A stretch of 64,000 bases of DNA from the NCBI GenBank assembly GCA_949987565.1, contig OX465103.1:12605145-12669144 (forward strand), read 5' to 3'. The notes under the pieces were generated by a model. The model searched no databases, had not been told where the DNA came from, and was given only the letters and a program-made list of their open reading frames with translations. Position 1 is the first letter of the stretch; the number at the start of each line of letters is the position of its first letter. The stretch is from Luidia sarsii. Its lineage: Eukaryota > Echinodermata > Asteroidea > Paxillosida > Luidiidae. The translations under genes were made by a program, and so were the position numbers. Below are positions 12,669 to 27,384 of the stretch, in pieces.

Positions 12669-15600
12669 ATGACTTCAACTGGTCTACTGAAAGTCAGATC
12701 CATGTCAGAGGGCTCTCAGATACCTGAGGAGTCATTTTCAGAGAAATATGGGAAAAGTGATTTTGGGTCGAAAACTGAAAAATCTGACAGGAGCGGACCT
12801 GTCGAACATGTCAGAAATGGGGTCAAAAATCCTTTTTTTTTGAGGGGGCCAAAATTGACTTCAACTGGTCTACTGAAAGTCAGATCCATGTCAGAGGGCT
12901 CTCAGATACCTGAGGAGTCATTTTCAGAGAAATATGGGAAAAGTGATTTTGGGTCAAAAACTGAAAAATCTGACAGGAGCGGACCTGTCGAACATGTCAG
13001 AAATTGGGCCAAAAATCTTGATTTTTTGAGGGGGCCAAAAATGACTTCAACTGGTCTACCGAAAGTCAGATCCATGTCAGAGGGCTCTCAGATACCTGAG
13101 GAGTCATTTTCAGAGAAATATGGGAAAAGTGATTTTGGGTCGAAAACTGAAAAATCTGACAGGAGCGGACCTGTCGAACATGTCAGAAATGGGGTCAAAA
13201 ATCCTTTTTTTTTGAGGGGGCCAAAAATGACTTCAACTGGTCTACCGAAAGTCAGATCCATGTCAGAGGGCTCTCAGATACCTGAGGAGTCATTTTCAGA
13301 GAAATATGGGAAAAGTGATTTTGGGTCAAAAACTGAAAAAGCTGACAGGAGCGGACCTGTCGAACATGTCAGAAATTGGGCCAAAAATCTAGATTTTTTG
13401 AGGGGTCAAAAATGACTTCAACTGGTCTACTGAAAGTCAGATCCATGTCAGAGGGCTCTCAGATACCTGAGGAGTCATTTTCAGAGAAATATGGGAAAAG
13501 TGATTTTGGGTCGAAAACTGAAAAATCTGACAGGAGCGGACCTGTCGAACATGTCAGAAATGGGGTCAAAAATCTTGATTTTTTGAGGGGGCCAAAAATG
13601 ACTTCAACTGGTCTACCGAAAGTCAGATCCATGTCAGAGGGCTCTCAGATACATGAGGAGTCATTTTCAGAGAAATATGGGAAAAGCGATTTTGGGTCAA
13701 AAACTGAAAAATCTGACAGGAGCGGACCTGTCAAACATTTCAGAAACTGGGCCAAAAATCTAGATTTTTTGAGGGGGCCAAAAATGACTTCAACTAGTCT
13801 ACTGAAAGTCAGATCCATGTCAGAGGGCTCTCAGATACCTGAGGAGTCATTTTCAGAGAAATATGGGAAAAGTGATTTTGGGTCAAAAACTGAAAAAGCT
13901 GACAGGAGCGGACCTGTCGAACATGTCAGAAATTGGGCCAAAAATCTAGATTTTTTGAGGGGGCCAAAAATGACTTCAACTGGTCTACTGAAAGTCAGAT
14001 CCATGTCAGAGGGCTCTCAGATACCTGAGGAGTCATTTTCAGAGAAATATGGGAAAAGTGATTTTGGGTCAAAAACTGAAAAATCTGACAGGAGCGGACC
14101 TGTCGAACATGTCAGAAATGGGGTCAAAAATCCTTTTTTTTTGAGGGGGCCAAAAATGACTTCAACTGGTCTACCGAAAGTCAGATCCATGTCAGAGGGC
14201 TCTCAGATACCTGAGGAGTCATTTTCAGAGAAATATGGGAAAAGTGATTTTGGGTTGAAAACTGAAAAATCTGACAGGAGCGGACCTGTCGAACATGTCA
14301 GAAATGGGGTCAAAAATCCTTTTTTTTTGAGGGGGCCAAAAATGACTTCAACTGGTCTACCGAAAGTCAGATCCATGTCAGAGGGCTCTCAGATACCTGA
14401 GGAGTCATTTTCAGAGAAATATGGGAAAAGCTATTTTGGGTCAAAAACTGAAAAATCTGACAGGAGCGGACCTGTCGAACATTTCAGAAATTGGGCCAAA
14501 AATCTAGATTTTTTGAGGGGGCCAAAAATGATTTCAACTGGTCTACCGAAAGTCAGATCCATGTCAGAGGGCTCTCAGATACCTGAGGAGTCATTTTCAG
14601 AGAAATATGGGAAAAGTGATTTTGGGTCGAAGACGGAAAAATCTGACAGGAGCGGACCTGTCGAACATGTCAGAAATTGGGCCAAAAATGTAGATTTTTT
14701 GAGGGGGCCAAAAATGACTTCAACTGGTCTACTGAAAGTCAGATCCATGTCAGAGGGCTCTCAGATACCTGAGGAGTCATTTTCAGAGAAATATGGGAAA
14801 AGTGATTTTGGGTCAAAAACTGAAAAATCTGACAGGAGCGGACCTGTCGAACATGTCAGAAATTGGGCCAAAAATCTAGATTTTTTGAGGGGGCCAAAAA
14901 TGACTTCAACTGGTCTACCGAAAGTTAGATCCATGTCAGAGGGCTCTCAGATACCTGAGGAGTCATTTTCAGAGAAATATGGGAAAAGTGATTTTGGGTC
15001 GAAGACGGAAAAATCTGACAGGAGCGGACCTGTCGAACATGTCAGAAATTGGGCCAAAAATGTAGATTTTTTGAGGGGGCCAAAAATGACTTCAACTGGT
15101 CTACTGAAAGTCAGATCCATGTCAGAGGGCTCTCAGATACCTGAGGAGTCATTTTCAGAGAAATATGGGAAAAGTGATTTTGGGTCAAAAACTGAAAAAT
15201 CTGACAGGAGCGGACCTGTCGAACATGTCAGAAATTGGGCCAAAAATCTAGATTTTTTGAGGGGGCCAAAAATGACTTCAACTGGTCTACCGAAAGTCAG
15301 ATCCATGTCAGAGGGCTCTCAGATACCTGAGGAGTCATTTTCAGAGAAATATGGGAAAAGTGATTTTGGGTTGAAAACTGAAAAATCTGACAGGAGCGGA
15401 CCTGTGGAACATGTCAGAAATGGGGTCAAAAATCCTTTTTTTTTGAGGGGGCCAAAAATGACTTCAACTGGTCTACCGAAAGTCAGATCCATGTCAGAGG
15501 GCTCTCAGATACCTGAGGAGTCATTTTCAGAGAAATATGGGAAAAGTGATTTTGGGTCGAAGACGGAAAAATCTGACAGGAGCGGACCTGTCGAACATGT

Positions 15601-17503
15601 CAGAAATTGGGCCAAAAATGTAGATTTTTTGAGGGGGCCAAAAATGACTTCAACTGGTCTACTGAAAGTAAGATCCATGTCAGAGGGCCCTCAGATACCT
15701 AAGGAGTCATTTTCAGAGAAATATGGGAAAAGTGATTTTGGGTCAAAAACTGAAAAATCTGACTGGAGCGGACCTGTCGAACATGTCAGAAATTGGGCCA
15801 AAAATCTTGATTTTTTGAGGGGGCCAAAAATGACTTCAACTGGTCTACCAAAAGTCAGATCCATGTCAGAGGGCTCTCAGATACCTGAGGAGTCATTTTC
15901 AGAGAAATATGGGAAAAGTGATTTTGGGTCGAAAACTGAAAAATCTGACAGGAGCGGACCTGTCGAACATGTCAGAAATGGGGTCAAAAATCCTTTTTTT
16001 TTGAGGGGGCCAAAAATGACTTCAACTGGTCTACCGAAAGTCAGATCCATGTCAGAGGGCTCTCAGATACCTGAGGAGTCATTTTCAGAGAAATATGGGA
16101 AAAGCGATTTTGGGTCAAAAACTGAAAAATCTAACAGGAGCGGACCTGTCGAACATTTCAGAAATTGGGCCAAAAATGTAGATTTTTTGAGGGGGCCAAA
16201 AATGATTTTAACTGGTCTACTGAAAGTCAGATCCATGTCAGAGGGCTCTCAGATACCTGAGGAGTCATTTTCAGAGAAATATGGGAAAAGTGATTTTGGG
16301 TCAAAAACTGAAAAAGCTGACAGGAGCGGACCTGTCGAACATGTCAGAAATTGGGCCAAAAATCTAGATTTTTTGAGGGGGCCAAAAATGACTTCAACTG
16401 GTCTACTGAAAGTCAGATCCATGTCAGAGGGCTCTCAGATACCTGAGGAGTCATTTTCAGAGAAATATGGGAAAAGTGATTTTGGGTCAAAAACTGAAAA
16501 ATCTGACAGGAGCGGACCTGTCGAACATGTCAGAAATTGGGCCAAAAATCTTGATTTTTTGAGGGGGCCAAAAATGACTTCAACTGGTCTACCGAAAGTC
16601 AGATCCATGTCAGAGGGCTCTCAGATACCTGAGGAGTCATTTTCAGAGAAATATGGGAAAAGTGATTTTGGGTCGAAAACTGAAAAATCTGACAGGAGCG
16701 GACCTGTCGAACATGTCAGAAATGGGGTCAAAAATCCTTTTTTTTTGAGGGGGCCAAAAATGACTTCAACTGGTCTACCGAAAGTCAGATCCATGTCAGA
16801 GGGCTCTCAGATACCTGAGGAGTCATTTTCAGAGAAATATGGGAAAAGCGATTTTGGGTCAAAAACTGAAAAATCTGACAGGAGCGGACCTGTCGAACAT
16901 TTCAGAAATTGGGCCAAAAATCTAGATTTTTTGAGGGGGCCAAAAATGACTTCAACTGGTCTACCGAAAGTCAGATCCATGTCAGAGGGCTCTCAGATAC
17001 CTGAGGAGTCATTTTCAGAGAAATATGGGAAAAGTGATTTTGGGTCGAAGACGGAAAAATCTGACAGGAGCGGACCTGTCGAACATGTCAGAAATTGGGC
17101 CAAAAATGTAGATTTTTTGAGGGGGCCAAAAATGACTTCAACTGGTCTACTGAAAGTCAGATCCATGTCAGAGGGCTCTCAGATACCTGAGGAGTCATTT
17201 TCAGAGAAATATGGGAAAAGTGATTTTGGGTCAAAAACTGAAAAATCTGACAGGAGCGGACCTGTCGAACATGTCAGAAATTGGGCCAAAAATCTAGATT
17301 TTTTGAGGGGGCCAAAAATGACTTCAACTGGTCTACCGAAAGTTAGATCCATGTCAGAGGGCTCTCAGATACCTGAGGAGTCATTTTCAGAGAAATATGG
17401 GAAAAGTGATTTTGGGTCAAAAACTGAAAAAGCTGACAGGAGCGGACCTGTCGAACATGTCAGAAATTGGGCCAAAAATCTAGATTTTTAGAGGGGGCCA
17501 AAA
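12669..17503 (+). repeat. 4835-bp block, copy 1 (26 monomers -1 bp)
   Basis: This is the first copy of a large tandem duplication whose second copy is 17504-22338. In the shared open frame (1371 codons, 13376-17491 here) the only amino-acid difference I found is GCTATTTT at 14431-14438 versus GCGATTTT in copy 2, a single base at 14432. It contains the GAGGGCCCTCAG/TACCTAAGG plus GACTGGAGC pair that serves as a marker elsewhere. The block closes with a TAG at 17489-17491, where other monomers have TTG. Confidence 0.9.
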
Positions 17504-20500
17504 ATGACTTCAACTGGTCTACTGAAAGTCAGATCCATGTCAGAGGGCTCTCAGATACCTGAGGAGTCATTTTCAGAGAAATATGGGAAAAGTGATTTTG
17601 GGTCGAAAACTGAAAAATCTGACAGGAGCGGACCTGTCGAACATGTCAGAAATGGGGTCAAAAATCCTTTTTTTTTGAGGGGGCCAAAATTGACTTCAAC
17701 TGGTCTACTGAAAGTCAGATCCATGTCAGAGGGCTCTCAGATACCTGAGGAGTCATTTTCAGAGAAATATGGGAAAAGTGATTTTGGGTCAAAAACTGAA
17801 AAATCTGACAGGAGCGGACCTGTCGAACATGTCAGAAATTGGGCCAAAAATCTTGATTTTTTGAGGGGGCCAAAAATGACTTCAACTGGTCTACCGAAAG
17901 TCAGATCCATGTCAGAGGGCTCTCAGATACCTGAGGAGTCATTTTCAGAGAAATATGGGAAAAGTGATTTTGGGTCGAAAACTGAAAAATCTGACAGGAG
18001 CGGACCTGTCGAACATGTCAGAAATGGGGTCAAAAATCCTTTTTTTTTGAGGGGGCCAAAAATGACTTCAACTGGTCTACCGAAAGTCAGATCCATGTCA
18101 GAGGGCTCTCAGATACCTGAGGAGTCATTTTCAGAGAAATATGGGAAAAGTGATTTTGGGTCAAAAACTGAAAAAGCTGACAGGAGCGGACCTGTCGAAC
18201 ATGTCAGAAATTGGGCCAAAAATCTAGATTTTTTGAGGGGTCAAAAATGACTTCAACTGGTCTACTGAAAGTCAGATCCATGTCAGAGGGCTCTCAGATA
18301 CCTGAGGAGTCATTTTCAGAGAAATATGGGAAAAGTGATTTTGGGTCGAAAACTGAAAAATCTGACAGGAGCGGACCTGTCGAACATGTCAGAAATGGGG
18401 TCAAAAATCTTGATTTTTTGAGGGGGCCAAAAATGACTTCAACTGGTCTACCGAAAGTCAGATCCATGTCAGAGGGCTCTCAGATACATGAGGAGTCATT
18501 TTCAGAGAAATATGGGAAAAGCGATTTTGGGTCAAAAACTGAAAAATCTGACAGGAGCGGACCTGTCAAACATTTCAGAAACTGGGCCAAAAATCTAGAT
18601 TTTTTGAGGGGGCCAAAAATGACTTCAACTAGTCTACTGAAAGTCAGATCCATGTCAGAGGGCTCTCAGATACCTGAGGAGTCATTTTCAGAGAAATATG
18701 GGAAAAGTGATTTTGGGTCAAAAACTGAAAAAGCTGACAGGAGCGGACCTGTCGAACATGTCAGAAATTGGGCCAAAAATCTAGATTTTTTGAGGGGGCC
18801 AAAAATGACTTCAACTGGTCTACTGAAAGTCAGATCCATGTCAGAGGGCTCTCAGATACCTGAGGAGTCATTTTCAGAGAAATATGGGAAAAGTGATTTT
18901 GGGTCAAAAACTGAAAAATCTGACAGGAGCGGACCTGTCGAACATGTCAGAAATGGGGTCAAAAATCCTTTTTTTTTGAGGGGGCCAAAAATGACTTCAA
19001 CTGGTCTACCGAAAGTCAGATCCATGTCAGAGGGCTCTCAGATACCTGAGGAGTCATTTTCAGAGAAATATGGGAAAAGTGATTTTGGGTTGAAAACTGA
19101 AAAATCTGACAGGAGCGGACCTGTCGAACATGTCAGAAATGGGGTCAAAAATCCTTTTTTTTTGAGGGGGCCAAAAATGACTTCAACTGGTCTACCGAAA
19201 GTCAGATCCATGTCAGAGGGCTCTCAGATACCTGAGGAGTCATTTTCAGAGAAATATGGGAAAAGCGATTTTGGGTCAAAAACTGAAAAATCTGACAGGA
19301 GCGGACCTGTCGAACATTTCAGAAATTGGGCCAAAAATCTAGATTTTTTGAGGGGGCCAAAAATGATTTCAACTGGTCTACCGAAAGTCAGATCCATGTC
19401 AGAGGGCTCTCAGATACCTGAGGAGTCATTTTCAGAGAAATATGGGAAAAGTGATTTTGGGTCGAAGACGGAAAAATCTGACAGGAGCGGACCTGTCGAA
19501 CATGTCAGAAATTGGGCCAAAAATGTAGATTTTTTGAGGGGGCCAAAAATGACTTCAACTGGTCTACTGAAAGTCAGATCCATGTCAGAGGGCTCTCAGA
19601 TACCTGAGGAGTCATTTTCAGAGAAATATGGGAAAAGTGATTTTGGGTCAAAAACTGAAAAATCTGACAGGAGCGGACCTGTCGAACATGTCAGAAATTG
19701 GGCCAAAAATCTAGATTTTTTGAGGGGGCCAAAAATGACTTCAACTGGTCTACCGAAAGTTAGATCCATGTCAGAGGGCTCTCAGATACCTGAGGAGTCA
19801 TTTTCAGAGAAATATGGGAAAAGTGATTTTGGGTCGAAGACGGAAAAATCTGACAGGAGCGGACCTGTCGAACATGTCAGAAATTGGGCCAAAAATGTAG
19901 ATTTTTTGAGGGGGCCAAAAATGACTTCAACTGGTCTACTGAAAGTCAGATCCATGTCAGAGGGCTCTCAGATACCTGAGGAGTCATTTTCAGAGAAATA
20001 TGGGAAAAGTGATTTTGGGTCAAAAACTGAAAAATCTGACAGGAGCGGACCTGTCGAACATGTCAGAAATTGGGCCAAAAATCTAGATTTTTTGAGGGGG
20101 CCAAAAATGACTTCAACTGGTCTACCGAAAGTCAGATCCATGTCAGAGGGCTCTCAGATACCTGAGGAGTCATTTTCAGAGAAATATGGGAAAAGTGATT
20201 TTGGGTTGAAAACTGAAAAATCTGACAGGAGCGGACCTGTGGAACATGTCAGAAATGGGGTCAAAAATCCTTTTTTTTTGAGGGGGCCAAAAATGACTTC
20301 AACTGGTCTACCGAAAGTCAGATCCATGTCAGAGGGCTCTCAGATACCTGAGGAGTCATTTTCAGAGAAATATGGGAAAAGTGATTTTGGGTCGAAGACG
20401 GAAAAATCTGACAGGAGCGGACCTGTCGAACATGTCAGAAATTGGGCCAAAAATGTAGATTTTTTGAGGGGGCCAAAAATGACTTCAACTGGTCTACTGA

Positions 20501-22338
20501 AAGTAAGATCCATGTCAGAGGGCCCTCAGATACCTAAGGAGTCATTTTCAGAGAAATATGGGAAAAGTGATTTTGGGTCAAAAACTGAAAAATCTGACTG
20601 GAGCGGACCTGTCGAACATGTCAGAAATTGGGCCAAAAATCTTGATTTTTTGAGGGGGCCAAAAATGACTTCAACTGGTCTACCAAAAGTCAGATCCATG
20701 TCAGAGGGCTCTCAGATACCTGAGGAGTCATTTTCAGAGAAATATGGGAAAAGTGATTTTGGGTCGAAAACTGAAAAATCTGACAGGAGCGGACCTGTCG
20801 AACATGTCAGAAATGGGGTCAAAAATCCTTTTTTTTTGAGGGGGCCAAAAATGACTTCAACTGGTCTACCGAAAGTCAGATCCATGTCAGAGGGCTCTCA
20901 GATACCTGAGGAGTCATTTTCAGAGAAATATGGGAAAAGCGATTTTGGGTCAAAAACTGAAAAATCTAACAGGAGCGGACCTGTCGAACATTTCAGAAAT
21001 TGGGCCAAAAATGTAGATTTTTTGAGGGGGCCAAAAATGATTTTAACTGGTCTACTGAAAGTCAGATCCATGTCAGAGGGCTCTCAGATACCTGAGGAGT
21101 CATTTTCAGAGAAATATGGGAAAAGTGATTTTGGGTCAAAAACTGAAAAAGCTGACAGGAGCGGACCTGTCGAACATGTCAGAAATTGGGCCAAAAATCT
21201 AGATTTTTTGAGGGGGCCAAAAATGACTTCAACTGGTCTACTGAAAGTCAGATCCATGTCAGAGGGCTCTCAGATACCTGAGGAGTCATTTTCAGAGAAA
21301 TATGGGAAAAGTGATTTTGGGTCAAAAACTGAAAAATCTGACAGGAGCGGACCTGTCGAACATGTCAGAAATTGGGCCAAAAATCTTGATTTTTTGAGGG
21401 GGCCAAAAATGACTTCAACTGGTCTACCGAAAGTCAGATCCATGTCAGAGGGCTCTCAGATACCTGAGGAGTCATTTTCAGAGAAATATGGGAAAAGTGA
21501 TTTTGGGTCGAAAACTGAAAAATCTGACAGGAGCGGACCTGTCGAACATGTCAGAAATGGGGTCAAAAATCCTTTTTTTTTGAGGGGGCCAAAAATGACT
21601 TCAACTGGTCTACCGAAAGTCAGATCCATGTCAGAGGGCTCTCAGATACCTGAGGAGTCATTTTCAGAGAAATATGGGAAAAGCGATTTTGGGTCAAAAA
21701 CTGAAAAATCTGACAGGAGCGGACCTGTCGAACATTTCAGAAATTGGGCCAAAAATCTAGATTTTTTGAGGGGGCCAAAAATGACTTCAACTGGTCTACC
21801 GAAAGTCAGATCCATGTCAGAGGGCTCTCAGATACCTGAGGAGTCATTTTCAGAGAAATATGGGAAAAGTGATTTTGGGTCGAAGACGGAAAAATCTGAC
21901 AGGAGCGGACCTGTCGAACATGTCAGAAATTGGGCCAAAAATGTAGATTTTTTGAGGGGGCCAAAAATGACTTCAACTGGTCTACTGAAAGTCAGATCCA
22001 TGTCAGAGGGCTCTCAGATACCTGAGGAGTCATTTTCAGAGAAATATGGGAAAAGTGATTTTGGGTCAAAAACTGAAAAATCTGACAGGAGCGGACCTGT
22101 CGAACATGTCAGAAATTGGGCCAAAAATCTAGATTTTTTGAGGGGGCCAAAAATGACTTCAACTGGTCTACCGAAAGTTAGATCCATGTCAGAGGGCTCT
22201 CAGATACCTGAGGAGTCATTTTCAGAGAAATATGGGAAAAGTGATTTTGGGTCAAAAACTGAAAAAGCTGACAGGAGCGGACCTGTCGAACATGTCAGAA
22301 ATTGGGCCAAAAATCTAGATTTTTAGAGGGGGCCAAAA
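17504..22338 (+). repeat. 4835-bp block, copy 2 (26 monomers -1 bp)
   Basis: This is the second copy of the preceding block. The 1-bp shortfall from 26x186 comes from GAGGGGTCAAAAATG near 18236-18248, the last indel before 46.68 kb. The 1371-codon open frame runs from 18211 to 22326 and ends in TAG at 22324-22326. The near identity over 4.8 kb implies a very recent duplication, or an assembly duplication that should be excluded. Confidence 0.9.
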
Positions 22339-25300
22339 ATGACTTCAACTGGTCTACTGAAAGTCAGATCCATGTCAGAGGGCTCTCAGATACCTGAGGA
22401 GTCATTTTCAGAGAAATATGGGAAAAGTGATTTTGGGTCGAAGACGGAAAAATCTGACAGGAGCGGACCTGTCGAACATGTCAGAAATTGGGCCAAAAAT
22501 GTAGATTTTTTGAGGGGGCCAAAAATGACTTCAACTGGTCTACCGAAAGTCAGATCCATGTCAGAGGGCTCTCAGATACCTGAGGAGTCATTTTCAGAGA
22601 AATATGGGAAAAGTGATTTGGGGTCAAAAACTGAAAAATCTGACAGGAGCGGACCTGTCGAACATGTCAGAAATTGGGCCAAAAATCTAGAATTTTTGAG
22701 GGGGCCAAAAATGACTTCAACTGGTCTATACAAAGTCAGATCCATGTCAGAGGGCTCTCAGATACCTGAGGAGTCATTTTCAGAGATATATGGGAAAAGT
22801 GATTTTGGGTCGAAGACGGAAAAATCTGACAGGAGCGGACCTGTCGAACATGTCAGAAATTGGGCCAAAAATGTAGATTATTTGAGGGGGCCAAAAATGA
22901 TTTTAACTGGTCTACTGAAAGTCAGATCCATGTCAGAGGGCTCTCAGATACCTGAGGAGTCATTTTCAGAGAAATATAGGAAAAGTGATTTTGGGTTGAA
23001 GACGGAAAAATCTGACAGGAGCGGACCTGTCGAACATGTCAGAAATTGGGCCAAAAATGTAGATTTTTTGAGGGGGCCAAAAATGATTTTAACTGGTCTA
23101 CTGAAAGTCAGATCCATGTCAGAGGGCTCTCAGATACCTGAGGAGTCATTTTCAGAGAAATATGGGAAAAGTGATTTTGGGTCAAAAACTGAAAAAGCTG
23201 ACAGGAGCGGACCTGTCGAACATGTCAGAAATGGGGTCAAAAATCCTTTTTTTTTGAGGGGGCCAAAAATGACTTCAACTGGTCTACCGAAAGTCAGATC
23301 CATGTCAGAGGGCTCTCAGATACCTGAGGAGTCATTTTCAGAGAAATATGGGAAAAGTGATTTTGGGTTGAAAACTGAAAAATCTGACAGGAGCGGACCT
23401 GTCGAACATGTCAGAAATGGGGTCAAAAATCCTTTTTTTTTGAGGGGGCCAAAAATGACTTCAACTGGTCTACCGAAAGTCAGATCCATGTCAGAGGGCT
23501 CTCAGATACCTGAGGAGTCATTTTCAGAGAAATATGGGAAAAGCGATTTTGGGTCAAAAACTGAAAAATCTGACAGGAGCGGACCTGTCGAACATTTCAG
23601 AAATTGGGCCAAAAATCTAGATTTTTTGAGGGGGCCAAAAATGATTTCAACTGGTCTACCGAAAGTCAGATCCATGTCAGAGGGCTCTCAGATACCTGAG
23701 GAGTCATTTTCAGAGAAATATGGGAAAAGTGATTTTGGGTCGAAGACGGAAAAATCTGACAGGAGCGGACCTGTCGAACATGTCAGAAATTGGGCCAAAA
23801 ATGTAGATTTTTTGAGGGGGCCAAAAATGACTTCAACTGGTCTACTGAAAGTCAGATCCATGTCAGAGGGCTCTCAGATACCTGAGGAGTCATTTTCAGA
23901 GAAATATGGGAAAAGTGATTTTGGGTCAAAAACTGAAAAATCTGACAGGAGCGGACCTGTCGAACATGTCAGAAATTGGGCCAAAAATCTAGATTTTTTG
24001 AGGGGGCCAAAAATGACTTCAACTGGTCTACCGAAAGTTAGATCCATGTCAGAGGGCTCTCAGATACCTGAGGAGTCATTTTCAGAGAAATATGGGAAAA
24101 GTGATTTTGGGTCGAAGACGGAAAAATCTGACAGGAGCGGACCTGTCGAACATGTCAGAAATTGGGCCAAAAATGTAGATTTTTTGAGGGGGCCAAAAAT
24201 GACTTCAACTGGTCTACTGAAAGTCAGATCCATGTCAGAGGGCTCTCAGATACCTGAGGAGTCATTTTCAGAGAAATATGGGAAAAGTGATTTTGGGTCA
24301 AAAACTGAAAAATCTGACAGGAGCGGACCTGTCGAACATGTCAGAAATTGGGCCAAAAATCTAGATTTTTTGAGGGGGCCAAAAATGACTTCAACTGGTC
24401 TACCGAAAGTCAGATCCATGTCAGAGGGCTCTCAGATACCTGAGGAGTCATTTTCAGAGAAATATGGGAAAAGTGATTTTGGGTTGAAAACTGAAAAATC
24501 TGACAGGAGCGGACCTGTGGAACATGTCAGAAATGGGGTCAAAAATCCTTTTTTTTTGAGGGGGCCAAAAATGACTTCAACTGGTCTACCGAAAGTCAGA
24601 TCCATGTCAGAGGGCTCTCAGATACCTGAGGAGTCATTTTCAGAGAAATATGGGAAAAGTGATTTTGGGTCGAAGACGGAAAAATCTGACAGGAGCGGAC
24701 CTGTCGAACATGTCAGAAATTGGGCCAAAAATGTAGATTTTTTGAGGGGGCCAAAAATGACTTCAACTGGTCTACTGAAAGTAAGATCCATGTCAGAGGG
24801 CCCTCAGATACCTAAGGAGTCATTTTCAGAGAAATATGGGAAAAGTGATTTTGGGTCAAAAACTGAAAAATCTGACTGGAGCGGACCTGTCGAACATGTC
24901 AGAAATTGGGCCAAAAATCTTGATTTTTTGAGGGGGCCAAAAATGACTTCAACTGGTCTACCAAAAGTCAGATCCATGTCAGAGGGCTCTCAGATACCTG
25001 AGGAGTCATTTTCAGAGAAATATGGGAAAAGTGATTTTGGGTCGAAAACTGAAAAATCTGACAGGAGCGGACCTGTCGAACATGTCAGAAATGGGGTCAA
25101 AAATCCTTTTTTTTTGAGGGGGCCAAAAATGACTTCAACTGGTCTACCGAAAGTCAGATCCATGTCAGAGGGCTCTCAGATACCTGAGGAGTCATTTTCA
25201 GAGAAATATGGGAAAAGCGATTTTGGGTCAAAAACTGAAAAATCTAACAGGAGCGGACCTGTCGAACATTTCAGAAATTGGGCCAAAAATGTAGATTTTT

Positions 25301-26616
25301 TGAGGGGGCCAAAAATGATTTTAACTGGTCTACTGAAAGTCAGATCCATGTCAGAGGGCTCTCAGATACCTGAGGAGTCATTTTCAGAGAAATATGGGAA
25401 AAGTGATTTTGGGTCAAAAACTGAAAAAGCTGACAGGAGCGGACCTGTCGAACATGTCAGAAATTGGGCCAAAAATCTAGATTTTTTGAGGGGGCCAAAA
25501 ATGACTTCAACTGGTCTACTGAAAGTCAGATCCATGTCAGAGGGCTCTCAGATACCTGAGGAGTCATTTTCAGAGAAATATGGGAAAAGTGATTTTGGGT
25601 CAAAAACTGAAAAATCTGACAGGAGCGGACCTGTCGAACATGTCAGAAATTGGGCCAAAAATCTTGATTTTTTGAGGGGGCCAAAAATGACTTCAACTGG
25701 TCTACCGAAAGTCAGATCCATGTCAGAGGGCTCTCAGATACCTGAGGAGTCATTTTCAGAGAAATATGGGAAAAGTGATTTTGGGTCGAAAACTGAAAAA
25801 TCTGACAGGAGCGGACCTGTCGAACATGTCAGAAATGGGGTCAAAAATCCTTTTTTTTTGAGGGGGCCAAAAATGACTTCAACTGGTCTACCGAAAGTCA
25901 GATCCATGTCAGAGGGCTCTCAGATACCTGAGGAGTCATTTTCAGAGAAATATGGGAAAAGCGATTTTGGGTCAAAAACTGAAAAATCTGACAGGAGCGG
26001 ACCTGTCGAACATTTCAGAAATTGGGCCAAAAATCTAGATTTTTTGAGGGGGCCAAAAATGACTTCAACTGGTCTACCGAAAGTCAGATCCATGTCAGAG
26101 GGCTCTCAGATACCTGAGGAGTCATTTTCAGAGAAATATGGGAAAAGTGATTTTGGGTCGAAGACGGAAAAATCTGACAGGAGCGGACCTGTCGAACATG
26201 TCAGAAATTGGGCCAAAAATGTAGATTTTTTGAGGGGGCCAAAAATGACTTCAACTGGTCTACTGAAAGTCAGATCCATGTCAGAGGGCTCTCAGATACC
26301 TGAGGAGTCATTTTCAGAGAAATATGGGAAAAGTGATTTTGGGTCAAAAACTGAAAAATCTGACAGGAGCGGACCTGTCGAACATGTCAGAAATTGGGCC
26401 AAAAATCTAGATTTTTTGAGGGGGCCAAAAATGACTTCAACTGGTCTACCGAAAGTTAGATCCATGTCAGAGGGCTCTCAGATACCTGAGGAGTCATTTT
26501 CAGAGAAATATGGGAAAAGTGATTTTGGGTCAAAAACTGAAAAAGCTGACAGGAGCGGACCTGTCGAACATGTCAGAAATTGGGCCAAAAATCTAGATTT
26601 TTAGAGGGGGCCAAAA
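22339..26616 (+). repeat. HOR copy, 23 monomers (4278 bp)
   Basis: This block opens with the header that recurs in later copies. The header order is a GTAGA unit, a unit with GATTTGGGG and CTAGAATTT, a CTATAC/ATATATGGG unit, a GATTTTAAC/AATATAGG unit, and a GATTTTAAC/GCTGAC unit. From monomer 6 onward it follows the order of the 4835-bp block, so it looks like a new header joined to an old tail. The open frame of 1421 codons ends in TAG at 26602-26604. The length is an exact multiple of 186. Confidence 0.9.
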
Positions 26617-27384
26617 ATGACTTCAACTGGTCTACTGAAAGTCAGATCCATGTCAGAGGGCTCTCAGATACCTGAGGAGTCATTTTCAGAGAAATATGGG
26701 AAAAGTGATTTTGGGTCGAAGACGGAAAAATCTGACAGGAGCGGACCTGTCGAACATGTCAGAAATTGGGCCAAAAATGTAGATTTTTTGAGGGGGCCAA
26801 AAATGACTTCAACTGGTCTACCGAAAGTCAGATCCATGTCAGAGGGCTCTCAGATACCTGAGGAGTCATTTTCAGAGAAATATGGGAAAAGTGATTTGGG
26901 GTCAAAAACTGAAAAATCTGACAGGAGCGGACCTGTCGAACATGTCAGAAATTGGGCCAAAAATCTAGAATTTTTGAGGGGGCCAAAAATGACTTCAACT
27001 GGTCTATACAAAGTCAGATCCATGTCAGAGGGCTCTCAGATACCTGAGGAGTCATTTTCAGAGATATATGGGAAAAGTGATTTTGGGTCGAAGACGGAAA
27101 AATCTGACAGGAGCGGACCTGTCGAACATGTCAGAAATTGGGCCAAAAATGTAGATTATTTGAGGGGGCCAAAAATGATTTTAACTGGTCTACTGAAAGT
27201 CAGATCCATGTCAGAGGGCTCTCAGATACCTGAGGAGTCATTTTCAGAGAAATATAGGAAAAGTGATTTTGGGTTGAAGACGGAAAAATCTGACAGGAGC
27301 GGACCTGTCGAACATGTCAGAAATTGGGCCAAAAATGTAGATTTTTTGAGGGGGCCAAAAATGATTTTAACTGGTCTACTGAAA

